Shown in pieces: positions 37,029 through 48,559 of a stretch of DNA of 64,000 nucleotides. The position numbers and the translations under genes are program-made. The DNA is taken from positions 15,376,001 to 15,440,000 of the forward strand of contig CP075492.1 in assembly GCA_021613535.1 (NCBI GenBank), read 5' to 3'. The DNA comes from Adineta vaga. Taxonomy: Eukaryota > Rotifera. How positions within the stretch are numbered: the first letter of the stretch is position 1; each line of letters starts with the position of its first letter. The notes under the pieces were generated by a model, which saw nothing but the letters and a program-made list of their open reading frames with translations, was not told the origin of the DNA and did no database searches.

Positions 37029-37860
37029 CAAACCTTCTTCTGCTCTTTTATTTGTAAATTTGTTTTGTCAAGAGATGTTCTACTAGGGGTAAAAATTATT
37101 GATCGAATAAAAGAAAATCATGTGTATATTTTATTTTACTTGAATCACACGGGAACGACTATATGAGTAGGATGTCAAAAGATGTACCGACAATTTTTGT
37201 GGGATTTAGATTATATTTATTCTTTTTGAAAAATGCTCGAAAGTTATTTGTAAATGTTAATTAGAATATATAGAAAATTCATTTTAGCACGACTTGTCCC
37301 TTTTTTCTTCATGTTTAATCAACGTCATATTTATTTCTAAATTATATATATCCTGAGTTAATTATATGAATATTACATGATCTTTTATATGATCAGAAGC
37401 TTTTAAGTTCATGGATTTTTTCTTCAACTTCATTATGTTTCACGTATAAAGTGACTACCAGCTCCAAATATCTGAAATACTTCAAAGAGTTTCCGCATTA
37501 GATTTAATATTGAAGTTTCAAGAGAACGGTGCTTAAAGACAGACGCTGAAACAAAAACGATTATACGATTTTTTTCAAGCAAAGAGTAGAAGACCTGTGT
37601 CTTCTGATGTATCGATGACTTTTCTAAAAATTTATCCCGTAAATGAAATATTTTCAATCTTTACTATCATTCTGTTATCAAGACTGTTGTTTTATGACAA
37701 CAAATTTGTTTGCTGTCATAGTTTCTGTAATATAATGTATTCAAACACATTGACACATAAAAACTAGATAAGGTATGCGTCATGTTGATCATATAACTCG
37801 TATAAAAACGAACAACATTATGTTCTCTTTCATTTCATCGTGTTTTCAAGCAAAGCAAAA
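37029..37860. other. Spacer, no gene
   Basis: AT-rich; the frame at 37433-37657 (-) has no domain. A possible TATA box lies near 37802 (tataaaaac), about 60 bases before the next start codon. Confidence 0.45.
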
Positions 37861-38622
37861 ATGACTTTAATGGCAAATACAAAACAAGAAAAGATTCTTA
37901 ATTATGGCAGCTTTCAGCATTCGGCGGTAGTTGAACAAGTACGTGCTAAAAATACAATGAAATGTTTGATTGTTTTACAAATTTGTACAACACTTCTTAC
38001 TTTGTCTATGATTGGGATATTCTATTTCGTTGCTTATCCAGTATATCACAAAGAAAAACATCATCCATTTACTACCATTACTCCAATTGTATCGACTCAA
38101 AATGGTAGTCTTTCCGTTCTTTATGCACTTGATCCAATCGGTCATTCATTCTGTTTTCGTGATGGACTTTATGGCGAACAAATTATATCTTGGACCGTTT
38201 ATAACCGATGTAGTGATCTCGATTTTAATGGTTATTATAAAGGTAACTTTACGACTGCTATCGAAGGCGGTCGACTTGGAACCATTATTGATCTCGGTAC
38301 ACCTGATGAACTTCAACGCAAATATAAATATTCCGAAACAGTTGGCAAAGGTCAAGGATACGCATCTATTCGTCGAGAAAACAAAACATTATTTATTCTT
38401 AAAAGTTCCGGTTCAGTCCGTACCTTTCAATCAATGGATGAATCACGTGCATTGTTTCACGAACCAAAATCATCAGCAACAATTCCAATTAAATTAGAAC
38501 ATATTTATGCTCTTCGTATTGTTGATCGCTACGACATGACATTCGAACGTGTTGTTAAAATGTTCGTTGTTGCTTATGAACCAAATGTATCAGTTACAAT
38601 TCGTTGGGAAGTTTTAGTTTAA
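37861..38622 (+). CDS. Single-pass membrane protein, unknown ectodomain
   Basis: Single exon, 253 aa from the ATG at 37861 (the open frame extends seven codons upstream to a GTG, which is not a eukaryotic start). A basic N-terminal tail precedes a membrane segment (IVLQICTTLLTLSMIGIFYF, about residues 39-60), so a type II orientation with an outside C-terminus is likely. The ectodomain has sequons (NGS, NFT, NKT, NVS), two cysteines (HSFCFRDG, YNRCSDLD), an IEGGRLGTIIDLGTPDELQ segment and a final beta-strand-like VSVTIRWEVLV. I do not recognise the family. A TATA-like string upstream and AATAAA (38689-38694) after the stop frame it as a complete transcription unit. No lesions. Confidence 0.65.
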   Translation: MTLMANTKQEKILNYGSFQHSAVVEQVRAKNTMKCLIVLQICTTLLTLSMIGIFYFVAYPVYHKEKHHPFTTITPIVSTQNGSLSVLYALDPIGHSFCFRDGLYGEQIISWTVYNRCSDLDFNGYYKGNFTTAIEGGRLGTIIDLGTPDELQRKYKYSETVGKGQGYASIRRENKTLFILKSSGSVRTFQSMDESRALFHEPKSSATIPIKLEHIYALRIVDRYDMTFERVVKMFVVAYEPNVSVTIRWEVLV

Positions 38623-38942
38623 ATATAATGAACGATTTTTTTTCTTCGCATCTGTGATATTTAATTATAAGTAATTCGTGATTTGAATCAATAAAATTAT
38701 TTTGCATACGGAATATTTCTTTGTTGACATATACTCAAAGGTCAAATCATCGAATACGAGAATTATGATCATTATACAAGTCGCAGAAACAATTAAAGAG
38801 AGGTACATTTTTTCTCTCAAAAATCAAAATATTGTCAAGTAAGTATAGAATATTCATCCTTGTATTTTATTGATTTCATGAAAATGTAATGTATCATAGT
38901 AAAAAAAAAGAAAAATTATGTTTATGAAGAGAGAAACCACAT

Positions 38943-39930
38943 TCAATTAGCTTTTTCTAATTGTTTCATTGGAACAGCTTCATCATGATTGATTGTTTCT
39001 TTAACATCAACTAAATCTAAAAAGAAAAACAATTCAAGAATATTTTTTTGAAGAAAAAAGAAGATTAAAGTAACAAACGTTGTTGACGAGGTAAAGCAGC
39101 TGTTTTTGTGAACCATGGAATTGAAATTTGTTGTTTGCATCGTGAATGTTCTACATCACATGTATATCCATGAGGACAGCAATGAAGATGATCACTACAG
39201 CAAACAGCATCAGCTGGAAAACAAATGAAAATTTTTATTTGAAATGTTCTTTTGAAAAAACCAAATTCCTTTACCTAATGGACAGCATCCGTAACCACCG
39301 GATTGTAATTCACAACATGTTGAACCTAAGGAGAGGTTTTTCAATAAAGAAAAAAATAATTATTTCAAATAAAATTTTCTCGAACCATCGGGGCAAGACG
39401 ATGAACCTACATTGAAAATAAAAATTCAGTTTTTTTTTCTCGAAAAATAACAACTTGTTTTACCTCCAGGACATGGAACATCATTTGGAAGAACAAATTG
39501 TTTTTTGCATCGTGAATGTTCTACATCACATGTATATCCACTTGGACAGCAATGAAGATGATCACTACAACAAACAGCATCAGCTGAAAAATAAACGAGA
39601 ATTTATATTTCAAAATTTTTCATGAAAGAAAGATTTCTTCACCTATTGGACAACATCCATATTGACCTGATGACAATTGACAACATGTATTTCCATCAGG
39701 ACATGAGCTTCCACCTTAAAGAAATCATTGATTGAGAAAGAATGTTTCTCATAAATAAAAATATCAACCTGGACATGGAACAGAATTATTTCCTGTATGT
39801 TCTTTTCGTAACGAAAATAATGGCTAAACAAAAAGTTGATAAAATAGAATTTCTTTTACATCAAGAAAACTTGAATTACATTGATTGCACCAACACTAGC
39901 AACTAAGAATAAAAACACCAACGACCGCAT
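38943..39930 (-). CDS. Granulin-domain secreted protein (eight exons)
   Basis: Eight exons on the minus strand (39871-39930, 39769-39823, 39643-39714, 39464-39583, 39386-39406, 39275-39325, 39079-39213, 38943-39016) join in consistent phases, mostly phase 1, into 195 aa. Exon 1 is a signal peptide ([15 protein letters not shown]). Two granulin modules follow, each made of SSCPDGxTCCxLxSGxYGCCP plus [20 protein letters not shown] and VEHSRC, with the paired CC arrangement diagnostic of granulins. The C-terminal tail is charged ([12 protein letters not shown]). Granulins are secreted, protease-released peptides acting as growth or immune modulators. The 21-nt fifth exon has an unusual GTTCGA donor, the weakest junction. 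The two modules are near copies, indicating internal duplication. Confidence 0.85.
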
Positions 39931-40741
39931 TGAAAATATTCAGTAGAATAGATATAAAAAATACTAAATAATGAAGCAGTTACAGATAGAATCCATATAT
40001 ATATATATGTATATATATAAACATAGATAAGACTTTTCGTTTTAAAACACCTCAGAGGTGTGTGTTTGATCTGAGCACGGTAGAGTTTATCTTTAAAGAT
40101 AAATACTAATATTGCTCGGTAAGAATGTTGAAGTAACAAACAAATAGGTAAGATTTAGTGTTTTTTCTAACACAACAAAAAAACAGATATCTTCGTTATG
40201 TCCTTCGAAAAACATTTTATTTCGTTTGAATTATTCTTTGAAATAGAGGATATAAGAGTATGGTCAGACATTACGAAATATCGCCATTATTCGTTCTTCT
40301 CGTAGAGGACAGTTTGATGTGATTTTCATGACAGTTAACTTTTATTTATTCTGTTATGGTTACAGATATTGTTTTCTATAAACCGATTGCTTTTATTTCT
40401 TATATTAATTTCAATAGTATATAACATATAATGTATAATGATTCATCTTTCATTCAATGAAAATAATGCTGATGTGATATATTATTGTTGACGTGCTTAT
40501 TGTTTATCAAAATTGAATTATTTCTATATATTAAAGTCATTTTGAAATTCATGATTAAGAATTTCTTATCTATTATCACGAGTATAGTTCTAGTCAATAT
40601 ATTAGTTACACGTCATGAAAACCTTAGTAATGAATCATTTCTTGCAGAGCCATTATAGAGGTAAATATCCAACCAATAGAAAACAATGATGTCAGATCTC
40701 TCGATCAACAAAAACAAAGGCATTGTCATTTTCACAGAAAT
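39931..40741. other. Spacer, no gene
   Basis: AT-rich intergenic DNA with a TA dinucleotide run near 39996-40018. It separates the granulin and RING genes, transcribed divergently, so both promoters probably lie here. Confidence 0.5.
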
Positions 40742-41464
40742 ATGAGTTTATTAATAAACAATTATGAATATCTCAATGAAGATACAATTGATGAGCAACT
40801 CAAATGTATTATATGTACACAACCATATCAATTTCCAATAAGACTTTGTTGTCAACATACATTTTGTCAATTATGTATTCAAACATGGATTGAAAAGAAT
40901 GTTTCATGTCCAATATGTCGTCAACAATTCGATAAAAATTCTCTATTAACAATACCAACCGATGAGATTCTTAACAATCAACTTGATCAACTCCGTGTTC
41001 GATGTCTTCGTTGTAAAAAAACAAATATTCTACGAAATCGTTTTCATAAACATTATCAACGATGTTCAAAAAGTCGAATAAAAATTGTTTCGGATTTGCT
41101 TAAGACTCGTTGGCAATATATGCAAAAAACTATACGATTAAAATCTCCTAAGTCAACCGTTCGTGTTCGCAACATAGATCTTAATATTGAACAATCAAAT
41201 TTTTCTGCTCGTCAATTGCAGAACACTACTTGGAATGTACCACCACAAAACTTTCCCGAAACAATACCACGTGTTTCATATGATAATTTCGAAGAAATTC
41301 AACGGAAAAGAACATTGATATTTTGCATATGTATATTCATTTTTACTGTTCTAACTGTGAGCATTTTCGAAAAAGTTATTATTTCGTTTTTTCAACGACT
41401 CGTAGTAACCATTGTTCTAATTATTTGTTGTTATGTTTTAATCAAATTAAAACGTGTCAAATAA
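40742..41464 (+). CDS. RING-finger E3 ligase with C-terminal membrane segments
   Basis: Single exon, 240 aa. Residues 22-61 form a C3HC4 RING: CIICTQPYQFP, CCQHTFCQLC, CPICRQQF. A second Cys/His cluster at 87-110 (RCLRCKKTNILRNRF, HYQRC) resembles a TRAF-type zinc finger. The C-terminus has two hydrophobic segments (LIFCICIFIFTVLTVSIF and VVTIVLIICCYVLI) with a basic end, so the protein is probably anchored in an internal membrane with the RING in the cytosol. It would transfer ubiquitin to membrane or nearby proteins. Its N-terminus (DEQLKCIICTQPY) resembles that of the RING/TRAF/LRR protein at 50124 (DEGLKCHLCKNPF). Intact. Confidence 0.85.
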   Translation: MSLLINNYEYLNEDTIDEQLKCIICTQPYQFPIRLCCQHTFCQLCIQTWIEKNVSCPICRQQFDKNSLLTIPTDEILNNQLDQLRVRCLRCKKTNILRNRFHKHYQRCSKSRIKIVSDLLKTRWQYMQKTIRLKSPKSTVRVRNIDLNIEQSNFSARQLQNTTWNVPPQNFPETIPRVSYDNFEEIQRKRTLIFCICIFIFTVLTVSIFEKVIISFFQRLVVTIVLIICCYVLIKLKRVK

Positions 41465-41570
41465 AAATTAAGATGAACTATATAAATATAAAGTAATGAG
41501 ACAAATTCTTTATTTTTATGAAAAAAAAGATTTCAATTGTACTATTACATTGAATATACATCTGATGATA

Positions 41571-42011
41571 TTATTCATCAGTATTGTCATCATGATTGTC
41601 TTCAGTATGTTTATCTATACTGTTTTCTACATGATTGTTGGAATCTTTTTCAATATCGATAATAGTTTGATGACGTCCACATGTTGTTCGACGTGCAATA
41701 TCACAATTCTTGATTCGATCATTCCATTTAAGACCATTATTACATTTTTGATAATAAACTTGACCAGAATCATCACATTGAATAAATCCATCACAATCAT
41801 CTGGATTTTCATAGATACATTCCATTGCATCTTTACATCCTCCTAAAATGTCTTTTTCTGGACAGACAAAGTTACGTTGAGCATCAACTGATCGTAATAA
41901 ACTAAAATAGAAGTAAAAATAATGCGAAACTTTCTTTTATTTAAATCCTTACCATGTGATGATAAGAAAGGTAACTACAGTTGTAAAGCAGATGAATTGA
42001 AATGAATACAT
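41571..42011 (-). CDS. Secreted chitin-binding (peritrophin-A type) protein
   Basis: Exon 1 (41953-42011) and exon 2 (41571-41901), joined across a 51-nt intron (gtaagg ... attttag), give 129 aa. A signal peptide (MYSFQFICFTTVVTFLIITC, cleaved near VDA) precedes one CBM14 domain with the six-Cys pattern: FVCPEKD, GGCKDAMECI, CDGFIQCDDSG, YYQKCNNGLKWN, NCD, with TTCG just after. The C-terminal 40 residues are acidic and His/Asp-rich. Such proteins bind chitin in gut linings or cuticle-like layers. The exon join restores a Cys (CLLRSVDA), and phases fit. No lesions. A single domain without an enzyme suggests a structural or sensing role. Confidence 0.85.
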
Positions 42012-43571
42012 ATTTACGTATTTTTAGTAGAATGAAATGATTATAATGTCGACTGAATTGTTGTGGGTATTTATAGTTATGCATATTCTCTGTTCTTTAA
42101 CAAACGATCGAGGGAAATAGAGAGATAGGGATTAGATATTTCTTTTCTATTTTTCGTCGGTTATGTTGACTGAACAAATCGTATATAAAAAGAATGATAT
42201 AGTGTTACAGTGATCCAACTGTAACAAGTCCAATCAAATCAAAGACGAAAATACTCTGAAACACTCCTTACGAGATATATTACGTCCACACACGCAAAGA
42301 AGATAACACATAGTCATCTTATTCACGAACTATGAAACATGATTCTCCTGGACGAAATAGAAAAGAAAAAAAAGATTGACCTAGATATTAGACGAATGAA
42401 ATGGATAGATTTAAAAGGACAAAGTATATATGCGCACATATAGAAAATGAATTTTCTATGTTTATGCTCTAAAATATATAGTTTTCGTGATTGTGAAATA
42501 GGTTATAGATGCTGCTAGAATTTTATAAATATCTTTTGAATATATATATCATTGTCAAAATTCAATTTTATATTGGTATACCAACTAATACAGTTATTTG
42601 ACTTGACAATCACATTTTTTTTATAACAAATTATAACATGAATACCTTCCGGATGATGTTGACAAGTTGTAACAGAATAACTAAGTCGAATTTGCTTTTC
42701 ACAATCCAATACGAATAAATTATTATAGTTCACAAAAAAGACATCTAACTCGGATTACATTGTATATGCTTAAGAAAGGGAAAGGGTAGGCAGAAGATTG
42801 AAAAATTCCTCGACTTTATTTCTAAGACATTGGAGAATGATTGAGTCACTTTAGTTCTGCAGCGGATTTGTTAAGTACCACTGATAAAGCTCAATCTCAT
42901 TTCTGTCGGACTGAACTGCGTGCATCCCTGTCTGTCATCTGACATATCAATCATGTTACTTCGTGGTGTATGTTCACGACTTCTGATCGATGATTCACAT
43001 GTTCAAATCTGTTTCTCGTCGTGAGAGTAAAAAATTCAGTTCATTTGCCTAAGTAGGCTAAGACCATCCAAATGTAATGTTGATGGTGACTCTGTTCGAA
43101 TCTGAGATGAATTGATTTATTTTTTTGCCTAATTTTAAAATTTAACAGAAACGCGTTTGAACGCATTTCTCCTTGATCGCGTCTAGACGCAAGGAATGTT
43201 TCAATGACGACGCGGTTTGAATCTGAATCGCATTCAGACGCAGTTTGAATTCGAACCGCGTTCAGATGCAACTAATTTTTTGAGCGCGTAAGAAAGTCAG
43301 GAATGTTTCATCTACGCTGCGTCTCGCTGCGTTCTGATTGCTGTAATCTAGACGCGACTAAGACGCGTATTGACACAAAAAATATCTACATATGAGAGAG
43401 ACGTTCGTTTCTTGTTCTTTCATTCGTTAAAATAGCAAATTTTGTTTGTATGAATTCAGAGAGAGAATTAAAAGGTTTCTTGCAATCACGTTCTGTGTAT
43501 ATTGAAGACACAAACATAAAAATAATAATTTTTTTTTCTAGTTTTTCTCTGTAAGCTTTGCAGTTGAAAAG
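42012..43571. other. Spacer with a GACGC-rich palindromic cluster
   Basis: No gene is supportable; minus-strand frames at 42515-42733 and 43041-43271 carry no domain, and the latter overlaps the GACGC cluster. Apart from that cluster (separate entry) the DNA is AT-rich. Confidence 0.5.
43150..43370. repeat. GACGC/GCGTC-rich palindromic cluster
   Basis: An unusually GC-rich patch in AT-rich DNA. It holds acgcgtttgaacgc (43151), the perfect palindrome gcgtctagacgc (43179-43190), an imperfect inverted pair gcggtttgaat (43212-43222) / attcgaaccgc (43249-43259), and later tctagacgcgactaagacgcgt near 43348. The string ggaatgtttca occurs directly twice (about 43193 and 43302). There is no coding potential. 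A small non-autonomous transposon or a protein-binding array are both possible. Confidence 0.6.
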
Positions 43572-45217
43572 ATGTGTGCAACTCGTCGTAACATCGATAA
43601 CGACAGACAGGCATCTTCCGATGTATACCGAAAAATAGCTTTAGTAATCGGAAATGGGCTCTATCATAGAAATTCAAAATTGGAAAATCCAGTGAATGAT
43701 GCAAATGATATGTCTAATGCCTTACAATCAATTGGATTCAAGGTTTCGAAGGGTATAAATCTGACATGTAATCAGATGCAGTCTTCTGTGAACAAATTTA
43801 TTGATAGTATTCAATCAACTGATTTGGCTTTATTTTATTTTGCCGGTCATGGTACACAATGGGAAGTAAGATAAAATCTTTACATGATAACAACTTTTCA
43901 GCTATGATATTATTTTATTTCGTCTAGGATCAGAATTTCTTGGTGCCATGTGATGATGAAAATTTAAGTGGCGAAAACATTACTCGTTATGCCATTAATG
44001 CTCAACATGTTCTCAAACATATGAGCGATCGTAAACCATTTGCTACTGTGTTCTTACTAGATTGCTGTCGTACTTATTGGTTACGCAGTTCAGGACTTAG
44101 TCGTGGTAGTGGTTCAGAAACACGAGGTCTTGCACCTATGTATGCAACAGGAAATACATTCCTTAGTTTTGCTTGCGCACCCAATCAAACATCATCGGAT
44201 GGTAATAGAATCGATAAAAATGGTACATTTACTAAACACCTTCTTCGATATATTAAAAAACCGAATGAACAGCTTCAAGATCTAATGATAGATGTCAATC
44301 GTGCTGTTGTCAGCGAAACGGGTGGTGCACAAGTACCTTGGCAACATATGTCACTGACTCATAGAGACATTTATCTTGCTCACAATGTCGGTGGTAATAG
44401 TAATGATAAAAATGATATTAATGAAGGTAGTGATGATGCAGACCGTAGCGATGAGGGTGAGTATGTCAATACATTGACAATCATATTTATATCGACTCTG
44501 AAAATAGCATTATACTAATTTCTATGTATAATAGATACACGCATAAACCACCAGCATACGTTTTCTACGCAATCGCCGGATGCATTCTTCTCGAAGCCAA
44601 TGCAAGGTTTTCCACCAAGAAACAATGTACAAGTGAAACATTCGTTTCATTTCAGTTCTAGTACGAAAAAGTTTTTTACTAAAACCTAATTTTCATGGAA
44701 AATACTACTGTATTTATACCTAGACGTGCTTCGAATATGAACTTGAATTCGACATTTATTCTGCAAAGGAAATCAATAGCGAGTCTTCAAACAGTGTCCT
44801 ATATTTTCCTTTCGAAATATGCTAGAAGTAGTAAAGAAACCCTGAAAATCAAAAAGTTTGAGTACGAGGAGTTTTTCAGTGCAGTATTTTCTTTAACAAG
44901 TCATTCCAAGAAAATGTAATGTCGGTAAATTCTCATGCCAAAGATAAAAGCACGATGCAGACGTTTGATATTTAGGAAGAGTATAGATTTTGAAAATCTC
45001 TGTGCAATCAATTTTTTAGGTGGATACAATAATAGTTCCGGTAGATATCATCGTGAATTTCATGGAGAAACAGACGGTAAGAAATGACGTTCATTTATAA
45101 TTTCTCGTTCATGTACTATTTCTTTGTGTTTATACAGGTGGTGATGGAAACTCTTTAATCAAGCAGGCAGAAAGAGATCTTCAATGGGATATCGATGGAG
45201 ATGGAAGAATCGGATAA
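43572..45217 (+). CDS. Caspase-like cysteine protease (peptidase C14, five exons)
   Basis: Exons 43572-43865, 43928-44456, 44535-44660, 45020-45076 and 45138-45217 join without frame change into 361 aa. Marks of the caspase/metacaspase fold: KIALVIGNGLYHRN near the start, NPVNDANDMSNALQSIGF, the catalytic His in LFYFAGHGTQWE and the catalytic Cys in VFLLDCCRTYW. The small-subunit end includes NTFLSFACAPNQTSSDG and GTFTKHLLRYI. This single-chain, CARD/DED-less form resembles bacterial and lower-eukaryote C14 proteins rather than apoptotic caspases. The tail after an acidic DADRSDE stretch is low complexity and ends DLQWDIDGDGRIG, one EF-hand-like Ca2+ loop. If exon 3 is not spliced at 44660, it ends at TAA 44687-44689, so two C-termini are possible. 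Confidence 0.8.
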
Positions 45218-45885
45218 ACAACTAATTGAAAAACAATAATAATGAACTTGATGACATATATTAAATCAGTTATAAATTTACTCTGTTTTGGAAAAACTAA
45301 CAGTATTTTATAGCGATCAATAAATAAATATATTTTTCAAACAGAAAACCTCTCACTGTGAGTGATACAAGTTGAAAATAAAAATTATTTATCAGTTACT
45401 TTCTCCTTTCATTACTATAACGCACATAAACTTCTCGATAGAAAAACAACAACAACATATTTTTATGAGTTTGTCACTCGACGGATGGTAATGCAGTGAT
45501 ACAATGGGAAAAAAAGAATGCTTTCTTTAAATCAACATTATTTTTTCCCATTAGTAATGTTTGATTTATCACAATCATTTGAAATTATAATGGACAAATG
45601 AATCCATTTGAGCAAATGTCTTTGTATACAGAATAGAATGAATGCAAATTTGACGTATATATTAGTCATTCTCCTTTTGCAATATATGAAGAAAATTCAG
45701 AGATTGGTTTTTTTCCTGATTAGTGGGAAAAAACCTTAAAAGAGAGAGCACATATTATCGTATTGCGATTACAAATAAGTCACATTATTGTGAGATATCG
45801 TATGATAGACAAAAAACAAAACACAACGTCAGAACATTATTCATTACGTGTGTTATCGACGAAATAACATACATTAATATCTGAG
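45218..45885. other. Spacer, no gene
   Basis: AT-rich; no coding or RNA feature recognised. Confidence 0.5.
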
Positions 45886-46902
45886 ATGTCTTTTGCCGAC
45901 CGAAACTCTTAATCATATTTTCGATTATCTCGATGTCCAGACGATTCTTTTCTCTGTTCGTCCTGTTCGCAAATGGTTTTATGAAGGTGTCAATAGTTAT
46001 AATAACTTTGATCTAAAACTTGATTCGTTTGATGAATCTAAACTCAAACTCTTCTCTCGCCTTATTAAACCTGAACAGATCATCGGACTGGCTCTTTCCA
46101 AACGCAATCAAATGCGTTGTAATATCGATCGTTTCTTTTCTGGTCTTGGTCTCAGTCAATGTACTCAATTACGAATGTTGACAATTTATAATTCAAAAGA
46201 CACTGACTTACAATATTTCTTACGAAGCATTACTAACCATTGTTTAACATCATTGAAAATAGATCTATCGGAAGATCCACATTTTAGTCAAATAACTCTT
46301 CGTTTAATTTCATCAATTCTTGCTCAACATTCTCTTCGTAAACTTCATTTATAATATCATTTTCCTATGACTGAAAATATCATTTTACCAGTTCAATGTT
46401 CATTGAATTATTTATGTATTTCCTATTGTACTACGAATGAATGCCTAACCGTTCTTACTCAATGTCCATATATACAAACATTTATCATTAGATATCACAT
46501 AATTCATATTAATGATAGTTCACAAATTTTACAATCTAATAATAAACCAAATCAACAATTAAATCGTTAGATTATCAATGGTTGTCAACTATCAACCAAA
46601 TTTTTTGAATTCTTGTTTTCATTAACACCTTCACTTGTATGTCTCGAACTAGTCTCGAATAGAGATCAATATGATGCTGTTTTTAATGGTTCATTTTGGA
46701 TGAATCTTATTCAAAGCAAAATATCATCTTTAACTGATTTTACGTTTTACTTCAATTGCCATATTCGAAATACTGATCGTTTTCCTCGTATTCATTTTAT
46801 ACTCCATTTTGGCTCAATAATAAACAATGGTTCGTTACATGTGATGTTGCTCTAGACACATCGAAAATCACTCTGCATACATCACCATTCTTGACATTCT
46901 AG
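45886..46902 (+). pseudogene. Decayed F-box protein gene
   Basis: The frame from 45893 begins LPTETLNHIFDYLDVQTI, a typical F-box core. The ATG at 45886 is out of frame with it (one base appears to be missing). The coding continues through TAA at 46352-46354 (after RKLHL), TAG at 46568-46570 (after QQLNR) and a frame change near 46805, after which FWLNNKQWFVTCDVALD...HTSPFLTF is read to TAG at 46900-46902. The segments between lesions look like LRR-type F-box tails (SLKIDLS..., LVCLELVSN). An intact version would recruit substrates to an SCF ubiquitin ligase. With four or more lesions no functional product is expected. Confidence 0.7.
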
Positions 46903-46911
46903 AAGAAGATT

Positions 46912-48529
46912 ATGATTCACCATGATCCTTTATCAATGAGTAGAAATGCGTATTCTTTTGATCAATATCCAAGTAATAATACAATCAATGTTAGTCGAAT
47001 AAGTGTACGTATTTATACTTCTTATGAGTATAAATCAATTGTTTTTATATGATATATAGACTCTAAATCTTTCATATGAGAAAATTAGTGGAAGAATAGC
47101 ACACTGTCTTGCTGATTTATTGCAAGATAATACAGTAATATTGATCGTTGTATTCATCTTTCTATTATTTATCTGTATATTTCATATAGATATTTGAGGC
47201 AATGAATTTTAATTTGAGTCAAATTGGACCATCAGAAATACAGCATTTAGCTGCATTATTATACGAGATTATAGAGTAATTATTCGACGATTTCAATCCT
47301 CCCATGTCGTTTTCATGGATTTTGTTTTCTACAGATATTGACAACGCTTCATCTTCGAGGTAATCCGATTGGATCACTTGGAACTGAATATCTTGCTAAT
47401 GCACTTGAAAACAACACGGTAATTCATTTTCATCTTTCTTGCTTCTAGTTTGAATATTTTTCTATCATAGACATTAGTGGAACTCATTCTTCTTGTCAAC
47501 CAAATGGGTGTAAGAGGAGCACAACACGTTACCAGTTTCTAAGAAAGAAATACGGTAGTTCATTCATGGTCTTTTACTATTTTTTATATTTGATTGCACA
47601 CTTTTAAATAGACATTGGAAAGACTCAATTTACGATTCAATCAGATAGGAGGATTAGGAATACAATACCTTGCTGAAGGATTACAAAACAATTCAAATCC
47701 AGTAATATCTACTTTGAACTTATTCTTCTCATATATGTACCATTGATCTTTGTAGAAATTAGATATTCTTGATCTTCAGGATAATGATTTCGGGACTCTA
47801 AGTGCAGAATATCTTGCAAATTTACTATGTATTAGTGAAGCAATTCTTAAGTTTTTCTATATATCTTTTCTATCTACTTTTCTCTAGACATTGACTGTAC
47901 TCAAAATTGGTGATAATCAAATCGAAGATCTAGGAACAGAGTATATTGCCAATGCATTACATCGTAATAAAGTAAATTACTTATTTCATATAGTAACTTT
48001 TCATTTCAGTCTTTCTTCTGCATAGAAATTGATTACTTTGAATTTATATAACAATCAAATAAATGTCTCCGGAGCGAAACATCTCGCTATAGCATTAGAA
48101 AATAATCAAGTAATTCTCATCGATATATGTTGATTATACATTTATATATGTCTATATAGATATCAAAAACACTTGAATTAGAAAATAATCAAGTTAGTAT
48201 TCAAGGAGCACAATATTTCACTGATGCATTACGAAAAAATACAGTAATTTTTCTTATCTATTCATTTTCATTATCTCTATTCATTTGAATCGTACTTTAA
48301 AGACATTAGAAATACTTGATCTTCGAACAAATCGTATTGGTGAAGAGGCATACAATATCTTGCTGATGCTTTACAAGATAATACGGTATTTTCTTCGAAT
48401 TTTTGTATTTACTCTTATTCATGTGCTTTTTGTTTCCTATTTGAATAGAGATTGATCGATCTTCGATTAACATTACCAACAGAAAATACAAACTCGCCAG
48501 TTATCAACAGCCAACGAAAAAAAGAATAA
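46912..48529 (+). pseudogene. Leucine-rich-repeat gene, one repeat per exon, decayed
   Basis: A first exon (ATG at 46912, MIHHDPLSMSRNAYSF) is followed by about ten exons each carrying one ribonuclease-inhibitor-type LRR of about 28 aa (for example TLHLRGNPIGSLGTEYLANALENNT and KLITLNLYNNQINVSGAKHLA). Exons at 47335-47418, 47471-47554, 47888-47971, 48026-48109 and 48160-48243 are all exactly 84 nt, bounded by phase-0 introns of about 50-60 nt with gtaat-type donors. Lesions: TAA at 47540-47542 inside one repeat, a lost donor after the repeat at 47756, and an 83-nt exon at 48303-48385, one base short, which breaks the frame in EEAYNIL. The last exon ends QRKKE. An intact relative would form a curved protein-binding scaffold. 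Confidence 0.7.
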
Positions 48530-48559
48530 CTATTCAATCTGATCTGTTTATAATTAAAT

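Noticed and set aside
36465-37057. 351-aa read-through version of the second tandem receptor
   Set aside because: A conserved GT-AG intron and the restored SSSRYRRAMKTRLLFW motif show that exon 1 ends at 36808.
41496-41846. Plus-strand hydrophobic frame
   Set aside because: Antisense to the well-supported chitin-binding protein; hydrophobicity arises from the complement of its acidic tail.
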